Shown here: piece by piece, positions 63,943-64,000 of the stretch | Numbering within the stretch: the stretch's first letter is position 1 | How the letters are laid out: every line of letters starts with the position of its first letter | Source of the DNA: Camellia lanceoleosa | Taxonomy: Eukaryota; Streptophyta; Magnoliopsida; Ericales; Theaceae | Direction of reading: 5' to 3' | NCBI GenBank assembly: GCA_025200525.1 | Contig: CM045761.1 | Span: 43,284,190 to 43,348,189 of the forward strand | Length of the DNA: 64,000 nucleotides | Notes under the pieces: generated by a model | What the model was told of the DNA's origin: nothing | What the model saw: only the letters and a program-made list of their open reading frames with translations | The model's database searches: none | Position numbers and translations under genes: made by a program

Positions 63943-64000
63943 ATGGCCAGCAACGGACATAAGGAAAAGATTGGGGACGACACTCCTGCTGGGAGTGGGA
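63943..64000 (+). CDS. Tat-3 gag, N-terminal end only
   Basis: The frame from ATG 63943 reads MASNGHKEKIGDDTPAGSG and continues past the window edge. It aligns with the Tat-2 gag start MASDGQKDKVGDEIPTGNG, which fixes this start. No stop is present in the visible 19 codons; whether the element is intact cannot be judged here. Confidence 0.75.
   Translation, partial: MASNGHKEKIGDDTPAGSG

Noticed and set aside
1..64000. tRNA, rRNA or snRNA genes
   Set aside because: No cloverleaf with proper A and B boxes and no conserved rRNA word was seen on either strand by eye. A covariance-model scan would be decisive but was not available.

Overview
This window is nuclear DNA from a flowering plant, most likely a eudicot. 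The evidence is three kinds of plant LTR retrotransposon (a chromodomain-bearing Ty3/Gypsy element, dual-RNase-H 'Tat-type' Ty3/Gypsy elements, and Ty1/copia), a CACTA transposon, several MITE-like elements, and intron-split fragments of plant-type genes (MAP kinase, V-ATPase subunit a, organellar DNA gyrase B). I see no intact host gene, no rRNA or tRNA gene and no CRISPR array. It is a nested-transposon desert with gene debris. The species cannot be named from the sequence alone.

Layout. 1-10442 is AT-rich non-coding DNA with tandem duplications, a foldback-like inverted repeat (3921-5178) beside a PPR-like scrap, a lone CACTA terminus, and MITE-like elements. 10443-18453 is a complete but decayed chromovirus with about 1.92-kb LTRs full of a CTCGAG-centred motif. 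About 19785-29935 is a 5'-truncated Tat-type element: gag, protease, RT, two RNase H domains, integrase, a 58-bp palindromic tandem array, an antisense gene, then a probable 3' LTR. 30409-33513 is a minus-strand MAP kinase pseudogene whose intron holds a 2037-bp CACTA transposon (TSD GAA) carrying DNA gyrase B exons. About 34318-39515 is a copia-like remnant containing a 3757-bp solo LTR (TSD ACACT). 41809-42149 is a V-ATPase subunit a fragment. 42841-61178 is a copia element whose 5' LTR holds a chromovirus solo LTR (43209-45651, reversed) and whose interior holds a Tat-type element on the minus strand (47537-55759, TSD CTTTG). From 63370 another Tat-type element starts (LTR, primer-binding site, first gag codons) and runs off the window.

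How the parts work together. The most interesting system is the Tat-type family. In two diverged members a sense gag/pol block converges on an intron-containing antisense gene, and the gap between them is filled by a tandem array of 57-58-bp units, each with a palindromic core. The arrays differ in sequence but share position, period and foldback design. The antisense gene keeps an intron at the same place in both elements. Because the introns lie antisense to the element's genomic RNA they would not be spliced from it, which can explain their survival through retrotransposition. The 47.5-55.8 kb member has lost RT, RNase H and integrase but keeps gag, protease, array and antisense gene, so it looks like a non-autonomous derivative.

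Insertion order can be read from target duplications and one paralogous empty site. The copia element at 42.8 kb landed first; the solo LTR and the Tat-type element landed in it later. Nearly all reading frames are interrupted, often at codons that C-to-T change could have turned into stops.
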